A DNA stretch of 64,000 bases. Origin: Bartonella sp. B1099 (GTDB lineage Bacteria; Pseudomonadota; Alphaproteobacteria; Rhizobiales; Rhizobiaceae). This document shows, one piece after another, positions 20,331 to 28,499 of the stretch. Location of the stretch: NCBI RefSeq assembly GCF_944801835.1, contig NZ_CALYLN010000002.1, forward strand, positions 186,001 to 250,000. Direction: 5' to 3'. The position numbers and the translations under genes are program-made. The notes under the pieces are model-generated. The model saw nothing but the letters and a program-made list of their open reading frames with translations, did not search any database and was not told the DNA's origin. How positions within the stretch are numbered: the stretch's first letter is position 1; each line of letters opens with the position of its first letter.

Positions 20331-20409
20331 ATTCTCTCGATTATTGCGAATCAAAACTTCTTTTCGAGGTGATTTTTTTTGCGATTTTAAAGAAAAGATT
20401 TTATAAGCT

Positions 20410-20637
20410 CTAACTTTTAGCTATCCATTTTTTGAAATGTGATAAGATATTGTCTAGGGCGTTCATAAGGCGAGAAAAATCGATTACAAACGTAAAGACA
20501 ATGAAGGCTAACCACTTCATAATGCGTGACATCATCTTTAAGCCTTGATACGTCTCTATCATCTCATGAAGAAGCTGTTGTTCTGTCTCCGTGAGATCTT
20601 GTTCCGGTTTACGCTTTCTACTCATTTGACCAACCAC
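20410..20637 (-). CDS. Holin-like small membrane protein (prophage piece 1)
   Basis: The 75-residue protein has a charged N-terminus (MSRKRKPEQDLTETEQQ), one hydrophobic segment at about residues 40-57 and a short amphipathic tail. It is clearly homologous to the 76-residue protein at 40498-40728 and occupies the same place in the lysis cassette. A holin or antiholin-like role is inferred from size, membrane segment and position; no named holin family was recognised. Translation may begin at the second Met (20625). Confidence 0.65.
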   Translation of the reverse strand: MVGQMSRKRKPEQDLTETEQQLLHEMIETYQGLKMMSRIMKWLAFIVFTFVIDFSRLMNALDNILSHFKKWIAKS

Positions 20638-20821
20638 ATAAGCGTGTTCCCTGTTGGTTATGTTTCAAAATATCTCTTGCTAGGTTGGAACTGATGTTCT
20701 TGATATCTTTCCCATCTAAATAAATTGGTAATCAACCAACACAAGAAACAGACCTATTTGCCGCGCACCCAACGAGACAAAGCAGAACGCACACCAGCAT
20801 CACTTTTCTGATTAATTTCAT
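20618..20821 (-). pseudogene. Outer-membrane spanin (Rz1-like lipoprotein), nonsense mutated
   Basis: The intact homologue is at 40709-40912 and has the same length (68 codons with stop). This copy starts MKLIRKVMLVC, keeps the lipobox-type LVGC, but the conserved Trp codon after CVG is TGA instead of TGG (about 20731). The frame then continues LPIYLDGKD to the same C-terminal CGW as in the intact copy. It overlaps the Rz-like gene in another frame, as spanin pairs do. Confidence 0.75.
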
Positions 20822-20982
20822 TTTCTACCTCAAAACGGGTTGTTGCTCTCTTTAAAGCATGCTCTTTTTGCTTGTACTGTTCACTTTTCTTGTCAAGGTG
20901 AAAAGCTTTGGCTAAAGCCATAAAAAAAACGGCTAAAGCCGCTAACAAAAGAGACAGATTTTTTTTTGAACCATAAGATCAC
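20754..20982 (-). pseudogene. Inner-membrane spanin (Rz-like), frameshifted in a poly-A tract
   Basis: Homologous to 40845-41072. The start codon here is GTG at 20982, overlapping the endolysin stop exactly as in the intact copy. Nine A residues (nine Ts on the plus strand at about 20959-20967) replace the eight in the intact copy, which throws the signal-anchor part out of frame with the coiled-coil part. The downstream frame is still open to 20754 and ends SRWVRGK, close to SRWVRDK in the intact copy. An internal TTG at 20948 could give a shortened product. Confidence 0.75.
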
Positions 20983-21641
20983 AAGCGCTGTTCCTTAAAC
21001 CGCTTGGCAATAATCAGCAGTCCTGTACACGCCGCTAAAACCATAATCCCTGCTAACGCCCACTGAATCGGTCCATTACCAACCAAAAACCCTCCAAATC
21101 CTGAACAAGACCCTATAATCGGAGCTAGCGCCTCTATCTTGAAAAGACCTGTTCTCTCCTTCGTTTCTACCCTGTGATAGTTCGAAGCAATGTAAAACCC
21201 TTTCACCCACAAACCGGCTTCGGCTGCTCGACGGTTGGATAATCCCACAAAAGGCTTGCCACCCACTTTATTCCATTTCTGTAATTCACTAGGAACAGCT
21301 TCATAATCCCCTTGATTAAGCTTCTTCAACAACGTTGACTTGCTAAAGGCTTTCGTTCCTACGTTATAGCAAAACGATACCAATGCCGCGAATTGGTTAT
21401 CCGTTAACGAAACCGTTACCGATTCCTCGACCGTCTTCTCAAATTTCTTTAAGTCTTCACGAAGAATTTCTTCTGCTTGCTCTTGTGTGATACGCATGCC
21501 TTTTTTAACAAGCGGTTGACCGGCATTGCTGGTGTGACCATACCCTATCGTCCAGATACATGCTACATCTCTATAAGCCTCTAAACGCAACCCTTCCCAT
21601 TGTTTGATAAGCTCTAATTCTTCCTTTGATATCTTTCTCAT
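20979..21641 (-). CDS. Phage endolysin, GH24 lysozyme with C-terminal membrane segment
   Basis: The enzyme cleaves peptidoglycan glycan strands at the end of the phage cycle. The catalytic E-8-D-5-T arrangement is seen in KQWEGLRLEAYRD followed by the Thr of IWTIGYGHT. After the lysozyme domain (to about residue 150) comes a hydrophobic tail (about 175-215) ending AKRFKEQRL, so the enzyme is probably membrane tethered. I place the start at 21641 (MRKISKEE), since GGAGG lies five bases upstream; the upstream ATG at 21653 lies against the T run of a terminator. It is intact although its spanin neighbours are broken. Confidence 0.9.
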   Translation of the reverse strand: MRKISKEELELIKQWEGLRLEAYRDVACIWTIGYGHTSNAGQPLVKKGMRITQEQAEEILREDLKKFEKTVEESVTVSLTDNQFAALVSFCYNVGTKAFSKSTLLKKLNQGDYEAVPSELQKWNKVGGKPFVGLSNRRAAEAGLWVKGFYIASNYHRVETKERTGLFKIEALAPIIGSCSGFGGFLVGNGPIQWALAGIMVLAACTGLLIIAKRFKEQRL

Positions 21642-21653
21642 CTGATCCTCCAT

Positions 21654-21675
21654 AAAAAAAGCCCCACGTGGGGCT
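21654..21675 (-). terminator. Intrinsic terminator before the endolysin gene
   Basis: On the minus strand AGCCCCACGTGGGGCT is a perfect 16-base palindrome followed by seven Ts. It lies between the fibre-side genes and the endolysin, so lysis genes would need antitermination or their own promoter. Confidence 0.8.
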
Positions 21676-21721
21676 GGATTAAAATCTTCTTTTATTATCT
21701 TCTATTGGCTATGCTCTTTGA

Positions 21722-22030
21722 TTAATTGTCGACCTCTTCAACACGAAAGCCAAGTTGAAAGAGCGGCGCATATTCGCTTTCCTGTAATTCATACTGACAA
21801 CGCTTTGCTACAAAATCTCCTTTCAGATCAGAGGGTATTTGCGTTGTTAGAAAAACCTTATGGGTCTCATCTTCTACCCCCTCTTCTTCTTCACTGAGCT
21901 CTTTAATAAAGACCCAATAAAAACGCGTTGATAAAAGCTGCTCTAGCCTTTTTACCGTTTCTTCCCTATCAAATTCGAGCATATTTAGATAATCTTGCTT
22001 CGTATTTAAATGCTCTGGATAATCTATCAT
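21722..22030 (-). CDS. Hypothetical phage protein between fibre and lysis genes
   Basis: The 102-residue acidic protein begins MIDYPEHLNTKQDYLNML and contains an EEEEGVEDE stretch; no membrane segment or known motif was recognised. It sits directly after the tail-fibre gene, where many phages encode a fibre assembly chaperone, but this is position only. It shows no clear similarity to the 91-residue protein at the related place in the second prophage. Confidence 0.6.
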   Translation of the reverse strand: MIDYPEHLNTKQDYLNMLEFDREETVKRLEQLLSTRFYWVFIKELSEEEEGVEDETHKVFLTTQIPSDLKGDFVAKRCQYELQESEYAPLFQLGFRVEEVDN

Positions 22031-22081
22031 CTACCCCTCCTAAACAAAATGCCGTGCATGGCTGCATCTACGCACCACAAC

Positions 22082-24170
22082 TTATTGATTTCTACCATTT
22101 ACTATCATGGTTGCTCGAGTAAAACGCCCATTATCCGTTGTAGTACTCCAGCTACCACCAGCTAACAATGCTCTCATTTCAAATGTATTTTGCGTATGGC
22201 TTATTGGTATAGCAAACGTTCCTGATAAAAATTGCCAAACATAACCGCAACCATCCTCACAACCGATATGCGATATCATTCAACGATTTGCCGTATCCTT
22301 ATATCCACCTGAAACTTTAGGGGTGGGCTCTTTCTTGCCGACAAGATTTGTCTTTTCATTGCTTCCATACATGGCTGAAGCAAACGCCTCATCACTCAGT
22401 AAAAATTTTTTAACACGCGCCATATCTGTTGCATGTTCGGTATAACCACGGTTTGTTGTTATATTGGTACGATAGACCGATTTCGTATTTTCACCCGTGC
22501 CTGATTGAAGATAAATATCAACCCAAAGATCTGTAGAGGAATCATAGACCATTCCTTCGGGTGAACTATAAGGGCGGTGATTGAGACACCAAACAGAGTG
22601 GGGTAATATATCCCCTGCACGATAACCCGATAAGAGATGACCAGAAATCGTACCAACATCCGCACAAAGCGTGTGAAACCCTCCTATCTTGCGCGAATTA
22701 TTGACGGTGTAATTCCTTGGATACGTAGAGTTTTCCGATACAACAAATTTATGAGACTGTCCTCCATCAGAAACCAAATAAACATAATAATCCTTGCCCG
22801 CAGAAAGAGAAGAAATATCTATTCTCGTGTCTACCGTATAACTTACAACCAAAATATCATTGCCTACTCCCAAGGTTAGGGTCGTTCCTTTTTTTACCGT
22901 TAATTGCGCTTTGCCTGTAGCAACAAGAAACGGGGTAGAATTTGACAAAACCGTTAAATTAGACTGTTTTAGTAAAGTATTTATCTTTTCTGCTAGTGCT
23001 TTTGCTGCTGTTGCTGTTGTTTGAGCTGCCGTTGCTGTTGCTAAAGAACTTTTGAGACCTCCAAGCTCTTGTTTCGTCGTATCAGCAGTTTTCTTTGCTT
23101 GCTCCGCAACTCCTTTGGCTTCTTCGGCTGTCCTTTTCGCTCTATCAGCTGTTTCTTTAGCTTTATCAGCTTCACTCTTGGCTTGATAAGCTTTTGAATC
23201 TGCTGCTTCCGCTTTTTTCTTGGCTTCTTCACCTGCCATTTCCGCTAAACTTGCTATAGTCTTAGCGTCATCGGCTACTTCCTTCGCTTTGTGAGCTGTA
23301 CTCCACCCTTCATGAGCTGTACTTTTTGCCTTTTCTACCTCTCCCGGCTGTCTGTTTGGCTTCTTTCGCTATCTTTTCGGCTTCACCCGCTACTGTCTCT
23401 ACTTTTCCTGCTTTAGTTTGTGCTCCTTCCGCAACCTTCTTCGCTTCTTCCGCTGTTGACTTCGCACTATTAGCTATTTGTTTTAGACTATCCAAGGCTC
23501 CTTTCGTTTCTTCTGCTACCTTCTCTGCTGCTTCCGCTTTACTCTTCGCTGCTTCCGCTATGTCCTTAACGGCTTCTGAACTTACCTGCCCTGCCGCCTC
23601 TCCTGAACGCGCTGCCGCTTCTGCTGCTGCTTTGGCTTCTTTGGCTATTCGCGTGGCTTCGGTTGCACTCTGCTGGGCTTGCTCTGATTTCGCCGACGCA
23701 CTATCCGCAGAACTTTTCGCTTCCTCTGCTAAGCTCTTGGCTTCACCAGACTTCATTAATGCTTCTGAGCTTTGTTGGCTTATCTCCTCACCCTTCTGCT
23801 TGGCTTCATTGGCGGTTGATAATGCCGTTTTCGCTAATCCTTTAACTTCTTCAAGGGTTTTATTCGATTCATCAAAAGCATCCTTGTTTTCCTGAACAAG
23901 TTTCTTTGCCTCTTCTGATAATGTTTTAGCTTCCTCAGCACTCCCCTTCGCATCCATAGCTGTGTTAGACGCACTATCCGCCGTTGATTTCGCTGCTGTA
24001 GCTTCACTGAGAGCTTGCTCTGATGTCTTTTGCGCCTCTCTAGAAGCCGTCGTCGCTGTTTCCGCTAATCCTTTGGCGGCTTCAGAAATATCCTTACTCT
24101 CTTGCGAAAGCGCTTGTGCCTCTTCAACCTTCTTACTTACTTCTTCTACTAAATTTTTTGTCGTTGTATC
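22082..24170 (-). pseudogene. Broken phage tail-fibre gene
   Basis: Three adjacent open segments form one fibre gene. The first (about 24170 to 23310) and second (to 22280) are Ala/Lys/Glu-rich coiled coil of repeated A-E-A-K type turns; removing one G from GGG near 23342 joins them smoothly (AGEVEKAKSTAHEG). The second ends at TGA, immediately followed in the same frame by ATG and a C-terminal domain (22082-22279, MISHIGCEDGCGYVWQF ending ATMIVNGRNQ) that looks like the end of a lectin-type tail protein. The N-terminus is lost at a junction with the integrase gene near 24170. Host adsorption was the likely role. Confidence 0.8.
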
Positions 24171-25204
24171 CCCTTCACGGACGCCGTCGTGAAATGGGCT
24201 TGGGTGCGTTGCGAAATGTTTCTTTAAAAAAAGCGCGTGAATTGGCAACGGGGTGGCGTTCTATTCTTCGTGAGGGTCGTGCCCCCATTAAGGAACGTGA
24301 AAAACAAAAGCGTGAGGCAATAAGTAATCTCCATTATTTAAAAGATATCGCGTTGGATGCTTTTGAAAGTCGTAAAGCTGAATTAAAGGATGATGGAAAA
24401 GATGGAAACTGGTTTTCACCTTTAAAACTTCATATTCTCCCTAAATTAGGCTGTTTACCCGTTTCAGAAATTACGCAAACAGAGATACGCAATGTTCTTG
24501 CTCCCATATGGCATACAAAAACTGGAGTTGCTTATAGAGCTCTTATTCGTCTTAATATGTGTCTTAAACATGCGGCTGCATTAGGATTGGATGTTGATTT
24601 ACAAGCAACAGAAAAAGCGCGTGCTCTTTTAGGTAAACAACGTCATAAAACCACTAATAGACCAGCCATGGATTGGAAAGAGGTTCCGGTTTTTTATAAA
24701 ACACTTTGTCAAAAAACAACAATGACACAACTGGCTTTGCGTTTGCTTATTCTGACAGGGGTTCGTACTTTTCCTTTATGTCATATTCATAAAGATCAAG
24801 TTGAGGGGGATATATGGACTATCCCTGCTGAAAATATGAAAGGAAGGCGGGATGCTACAACAGAATTTCGCGTCCCTTTATCTTCTGAAGCATTAGAAAT
24901 TCTTAAACAAGCGCGCCTGCTTTCTCGCAATGATTTCTTTTTTTCTGCTAGAGGTCGTGGTCCCCTTGCTGATAAGTGTATGTCAAAATATATGAAAAAA
25001 ATTGGACTTGAAGCTTGCCCGCATGGATTTCGCTCTAGTTTACGCAATTGGCTCGCTGAAACAACCGATGCCCCCTATGAGGTCGCTGAAACCATTCTAA
25101 GTCATACGGTTGGGGGTAAAGTAGAGCGTGCCTATCGTCGTACTGATTATTTAGAACAGCGCCGTGTCTATATGGATACATGGGCGGCATATGTTGCGGG
25201 TTAA
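24171..25204 (+). pseudogene. Tyrosine integrase with missing N-terminus
   Basis: Phage/island integrase of the P4 type. Homology starts at LHGRRREMGLGALRNVSL, which normally lies 50-60 residues into these proteins; the bases upstream belong to the opposing tail-fibre gene. The core-binding and catalytic domains are complete: Arg in LTGVRTFP, HGFRSSLRNW, SHTVGG and the nucleophile Tyr in RTDYLEQR. An internal start such as ATG 24194 could yield a shortened product. The loss of the arm-binding part suggests it no longer recombines normally. It is followed by a small AlpA-like gene. Confidence 0.8.
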
Positions 25205-25339
25205 TCTTAAGATATGAGGTGCAACCCCATAATCTGTGGATAACTTTATCTCTCCCTTCTCTCATTCTTTCTCAATAAGATTCATAAATTATAACATTAG
25301 AAATTATATAATAAAATACTGTTTTCTATAAACTAAATA

Positions 25340-25410
25340 CCTTTCAAATGATGCAAAAATATAGTTAATAAATACTTATGATTTGTTCTCATTTTTTAAT
25401 ATTTGAAAGG
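25340..25410. promoter_or_regulatory. Inverted repeat upstream of the AlpA-like gene
   Basis: CCTTTCAAAT (25340-25349) and ATTTGAAAGG (25401-25410) are perfect 10-bp inverted repeats 51 bases apart in an AT-rich spacer. The right arm includes the ribosome binding site GAAAGGA of the AlpA-like gene. It could be an operator for the AlpA-like protein or an integrase arm region. Confidence 0.45.
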
Positions 25411-25418
25411 ATTTTACT

Positions 25419-25619
25419 GTGATAGAAAATGATATTCTTTTAACAGACCGTGAAAGTGCAAAACTGCTTCATATGAGTGTCTCAACTTTCCGCCGTCATG
25501 TGACCAATGGCTCTTTACCAAAACCTTTAAAATTTGGTTTTTTATCCCGTTGGTTACAATCGGATCTTTTGAATGTTATCGAACAAGCAAAACAGCAACG
25601 TCAAAGTGATGCGGCATAA
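25419..25619 (+). CDS. AlpA-like excisionase/transcriptional regulator
   Basis: A 66-residue winged helix-turn-helix protein of the AlpA/MerR-like excisionase family: LLTDRESAKLLHMSVSTFRRHVTNG then FLSRWLQSDLLNVIEQ. The start is GTG at 25419 with GAAAGGA upstream. Such proteins lie next to P4-type integrases and control excision or integrase expression, matching its position 214 bases after the integrase. Confidence 0.85.
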   Translation: MIENDILLTDRESAKLLHMSVSTFRRHVTNGSLPKPLKFGFLSRWLQSDLLNVIEQAKQQRQSDAA

Positions 25620-25624
25620 AAAAA

Positions 25625-25654
25625 CCTTGTCACATAAGGATGGACAAGGCTTTT
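25625..25654 (+). terminator. Intrinsic terminator after the AlpA-like gene
   Basis: CCTTGTC (25625-25631) pairs with GACAAGG (25643-25649), followed by CTTTT. It lies directly after the AlpA-like stop codon. Confidence 0.75.
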
Positions 25655-25719
25655 CATTTTCACACGATGATTATGGATAGCAGAGTCCGTCCTATGATGC
25701 AATCATTATAGGATCAAAA

Positions 25720-25842
25720 ATGTCTTCTTATATAAATGCTTGGGGCATCACAAATGCCTTGCATGGGGTTTGGTATGGGCGTTATGGACTTGCCCGTTGT
25801 CCAGCCCATGATGATCAATTGCCTAGCTTATTCATTGAATAA
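25720..25842 (+). pseudogene. N-terminal fragment of a phage-type primase
   Basis: An open frame of 40 residues (ATG 25720, stop 25840-25842) reads ALHGVWYGRYGLARCPAHDD followed by LPSLFIE. This is the zinc-binding start of toprim/P4-alpha-type primases, where Cys-Pro-Ala-His-Asp-Asp is conserved. Real primases run on for hundreds of residues, so this is a remnant. A fragment of a DUF3987-type primase-helicase lies 1.7 kb downstream on the same strand. Confidence 0.7.
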
Positions 25843-25865
25843 ATTAGCGTATCTTATAAACTATG

Positions 25866-26144
25866 CTAATTAGCAGCTTTAAAGTTTTCTAAAATATTAA
25901 AAGAAAAATCCGCTATGTGAGAAAACTTAGGTGTCAATAACAATTCCCCTGCTCTGTTCTTTCGATTAAAGTACCAAGCTTTATATTTGCACCACTCTTT
26001 TCTTCTATTGATAGTTTCTCTTTCAATATGGAGTGGAACAAAACCATTTTTGTTAGCATATTCTAACAATCCCAAGTTTTTGATTGTCTGTATCTTGTTA
26101 TCATAAGAAACACGTAAACGAACGTAAAATTTTGTCATGTTCAA
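25866..26144 (-). CDS. Hypothetical basic protein
   Basis: A 92-residue basic, aromatic-rich protein (MTKFYVRLRVSYDNK, then INRRKEWCKYKAWYFNRKNRAG). No family recognised. It lies between the primase fragment and a two-gene plus-strand unit and faces the opposite way. The likely start is ATG at 26138; no clear ribosome binding site is present, so expression is uncertain. Confidence 0.45.
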   Translation of the reverse strand: MNMTKFYVRLRVSYDNKIQTIKNLGLLEYANKNGFVPLHIERETINRRKEWCKYKAWYFNRKNRAGELLLTPKFSHIADFSFNILENFKAAN

Positions 26145-26281
26145 TAAAAAATGATTAAAGATAAAAGCAGATATCTTATTTTCATTTCAAACAACAAATT
26201 GAAAAATTCATAGGAAATTTGATTGATCAGATTTAACCATTAGATTAATATTTCAAGACAAATTACAGAAAGGAATTTCCT

Positions 26282-26587
26282 ATGCAAAAGAAATTACCCA
26301 AAAGTTATATGACAGATGCTGAACGTGAAGAATTACGAGCAGGAGGTCTCCCTCAAAACAGTATCTATATGGTTGAAGCAGAAGCAGCTTCCAAGGCGAA
26401 TGATAGCAAAACAACGTGGGAGTGGTTAGCAATGGCTGAATATCCAGCACATGCACTTCTACATCTTAGACATCAACGTGGAGCACAGTTTATTCGTGAT
26501 ATGGGGTTTTCTACAAAGAATGCTGATGAGGAATATGGTCCAGACTGGTTAGATAAAGGGGTTGTAATAGGAGGTCATCATTTCTGA
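26282..26587 (+). CDS. Hypothetical protein, first gene of a two-gene unit
   Basis: The 101-residue acidic protein begins MQKKLPKSYMTDAEREELRAGG and ends GVVIGGHHF; no domain was recognised. GAAAGGAATTTCCT just before the ATG supplies a ribosome binding site. Its last codons contain the strong Shine-Dalgarno AGGAGG for the next gene, so the two are translationally coupled. A toxin-antitoxin or effector-immunity pair is conceivable from size and coupling only. Confidence 0.65.
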   Translation: MQKKLPKSYMTDAEREELRAGGLPQNSIYMVEAEAASKANDSKTTWEWLAMAEYPAHALLHLRHQRGAQFIRDMGFSTKNADEEYGPDWLDKGVVIGGHHF

Positions 26588-27104
26588 TAAATTAGAAAAA
26601 CTTTTTTTACAACAAAGTGTACTAGTACAAGATCTTGAAAAGACATTAGTATCTCAAAAATTACATAATGTACGAAGTGATTTGTGTGATTATATTCGTA
26701 ATGTTGATAAAAATAGTGATTTACTATTGCTTATTGATACGGAAAGTGACTTTATAAAGGATGATTTGCTTCGGTATGCTAATAGTAAAGCTATGGTCAG
26801 TAGTCTTGAAACAGCATTAATTGAAATAGGTGTTGTTAAGGATCACATAAAACTAGTTTCCAATCCTGAGAAATATGATGCGATAAATAGGGGGCATAGT
26901 CTATCAAAACACCGAAAAGGCGGATTACCTTATGATGAAGCTCGGAAAGCAATGGCATCTCATTATGCAAGGCTTGGAAATCTGGACAAAGCACGTTTAA
27001 CAGACATTGAAAAATCGATTATTGATGTGCGAAGAGAAAATATCAAGGCAATGCAAAAACTCTACGAAAAGATGCAAGCCAAAGCGATTGGTATAGATTT
27101 CTAA
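26580..27104 (+). CDS. Hypothetical protein, probably starting at ATT
   Basis: The frame opens inside the preceding gene with no ATG, GTG or TTG until TTG 26682, which has no ribosome binding site and cuts into a natural-looking protein. AGGAGG at 26569-26574 is ideally placed for ATT at 26580, giving a 174-residue protein starting (M)SDKLEKLFLQQ and overlapping the upstream stop by 8 bases. The protein is helical and charged, with HRKGGLPYDEARKAMASHYARL in the second half; no family was recognised. If ATT is not used, the product begins at 26682 (140 residues). Confidence 0.6.
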   Translation: MSDKLEKLFLQQSVLVQDLEKTLVSQKLHNVRSDLCDYIRNVDKNSDLLLLIDTESDFIKDDLLRYANSKAMVSSLETALIEIGVVKDHIKLVSNPEKYDAINRGHSLSKHRKGGLPYDEARKAMASHYARLGNLDKARLTDIEKSIIDVRRENIKAMQKLYEKMQAKAIGIDF

Positions 27105-27281
27105 CTCAATAGCCTACTCATAACAAAGCTTTTTACATTAATTTATTCACACATCTTTAAAAGTAATAGCTAAATGAAAATATCCCTGCTGGATGTTAAT
27201 CATCCTAATTTCTTTCTCTATCCAATCAAAAAACTTCATTTCTCATTTTCTTAGTTCTATTTGTATTCTTCATAGCAATAT
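27105..27281. other. Short AT-rich gap after the two-gene unit
   Basis: No gene seen. The stretch separates the two-gene unit from remnant coding sequence on the minus strand. Confidence 0.4.
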
Positions 27282-27490
27282 TTAGCTAGGTCTAAAGTCA
27301 TCTTTGTATATGTCAAATTCGTATTCAAAATATAATTGTGGATCTCTTAAATTAATTGAAAATATATTCATTATTGTTTGAAATACATTTTCATCACTAA
27401 CAGAAAAACTAAAAAGTTTTCTTCATTATGAAAATCTGAAATGGTTAATGTTATTTCTTTTTTGTTTTTTCCTTTAATAGAAAGCTATAA
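27282..27490 (-). pseudogene. Fragment of an unidentified gene
   Basis: On the minus strand a protein-like stretch reads KKEITLTISDFHNEENFLVF and, after a one-base frame change near 27415, VSDENVFQTIMNIFSINLRD to a stop at 27282-27284. No start codon fits. The regular alternation of charged and hydrophobic residues suggests a real but decayed gene; the family is unknown. Confidence 0.35.
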
Positions 27491-27531
27491 AGAGAGATAC
27501 TCACTCAAAAAGCTTACAATCGCATGTTTTA

Positions 27532-27917
27532 AAAATGCCTAAGACTATAGCAAGCCTTGCGTTGATTTTTGAACTTCTTGATAGTGGTCGTTTTGAAATT
27601 GGACTCTATGCCATCACAACAGCATTGTGTTGGGAAAAATATCTGATAAGTCACGCAAAACGTCTTTACGCGGCGCATGATACATTAACAACGTTGAACG
27701 CTGTGATTATTTACCCGATGGTTTTACTTCACGTGATGTTTATAAACGTAATTGGAAATGTTTAAAGGACAATGGAACCGTTAAGCAAGCTTTAGAGCTT
27801 TTATGCTGTTGTAACTATATTCGTGAAATCTCTGGAGACAATAACTCTCAAGGCGGTCGACCTACCATACGCTATGAATGGCATCCTTTAATAAAAAGTC
27901 ATAAAACAACACAATAG
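27532..27917 (+). pseudogene. C-terminal fragment of a DUF3987-type primase-helicase, frameshifted
   Basis: MPKTIASLALIFELLDSGRF and ALCWEKYLISHAKRLYAAHD are typical of the C-terminal part of DUF3987 phage/island replication proteins. Near 27700 the frame must change by one base to continue LPDGFTSRDVYKRNWKCL and GGRPTIRYEWHP, the usual winged-helix end of the family, to the stop at 27915-27917. The N-terminal two thirds are missing. Together with the fragment at 25720 it shows that the island once encoded its own replication. Confidence 0.75.
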
Positions 27918-28499
27918 GCAATCTGGATATCTTATAAAACATTAAACCCTATAACCTTGTATTATCGAAGAGAGCCTTCAAAGCATTCCGCATCTATTGG
28001 TTTTGGGGGTGGGTGGGTGTTCTTTTTACACCCCCTCTATATATTTTTTAAATCAAAAATAAAAGTTATTATATTTCAATATGTTAATGTTTTAAATAAA
28101 CAACCTATATTAAACACAACACGTAAATACAATCTTTAATAATATATTTAAGAGGGTTTTGTAGGGGTTTAGGGGGTTTTAAACACCGTCAAAACCTATC
28201 TATTAAAGTGTCTCATAAAACGTTTCAAAATAATCATTATGATATTTTAAAAGAACGTATTGCATCTGTCTTGATTAACACATCAAATGAATAGCAAATT
28301 TCACTATTTTTCTGATCTGATCTCTCTCATAGACTGTTGATAAGTATCCTTTTAAAAACTCTTTTGAAAAAATTATCGGCTTTTTAGCAGTTTTTCCCCA
28401 TTTTTATCGATATTTGTTTTAAACGCATTTAATTGAATTCGTTTTGATTCTTTTGATGGTTATTGATCATCTTATAAGGCAAGGGATTTTTATTGTAAT
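27918..28499. other. Noncoding region with G-rich and AT-rich elements
   Basis: No gene is visible. It contains GGGGGTGGGTGGGTG (about 28006-28020) facing ACACCCCCT, an AT-rich block belonging to the inverted-repeat family described separately (28063-28200), and the promoter region of the restriction-modification gene. Confidence 0.5.
28063..28200 (+). repeat. Left member of AT-rich inverted repeat flanking the Type ISP gene
   Basis: This segment matches the reverse complement of 33725-33870: both contain ATTATATTTCAA, AACAACCTATAT, a GGGTTTTG run and end in CACCGTCAAAACCTAT. A third, more diverged member is at 34041-34225. Each is an AT-rich spacer next to short GTCA-containing motifs, a layout seen in iteron origins and operators. 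Confidence 0.6.

Noticed and set aside
22082..22279. Diversity-generating retroelement target at the fibre tip
   Set aside because: The tip looks lectin-like, but there is no reverse transcriptase and no template repeat in the window.
23326..23895. 189-codon Ala/Ser-rich open frame opposite the broken fibre gene
   Set aside because: Antisense of repeated A-E-A-K codons; no ribosome binding site or domain.
25205..25418. Attachment-site copy of the tRNA-Val 3' end after the integrase
   Set aside because: I looked for GGTTCAATCC or CACGCCCACCA after the integrase and did not find a match, so no attR is called.
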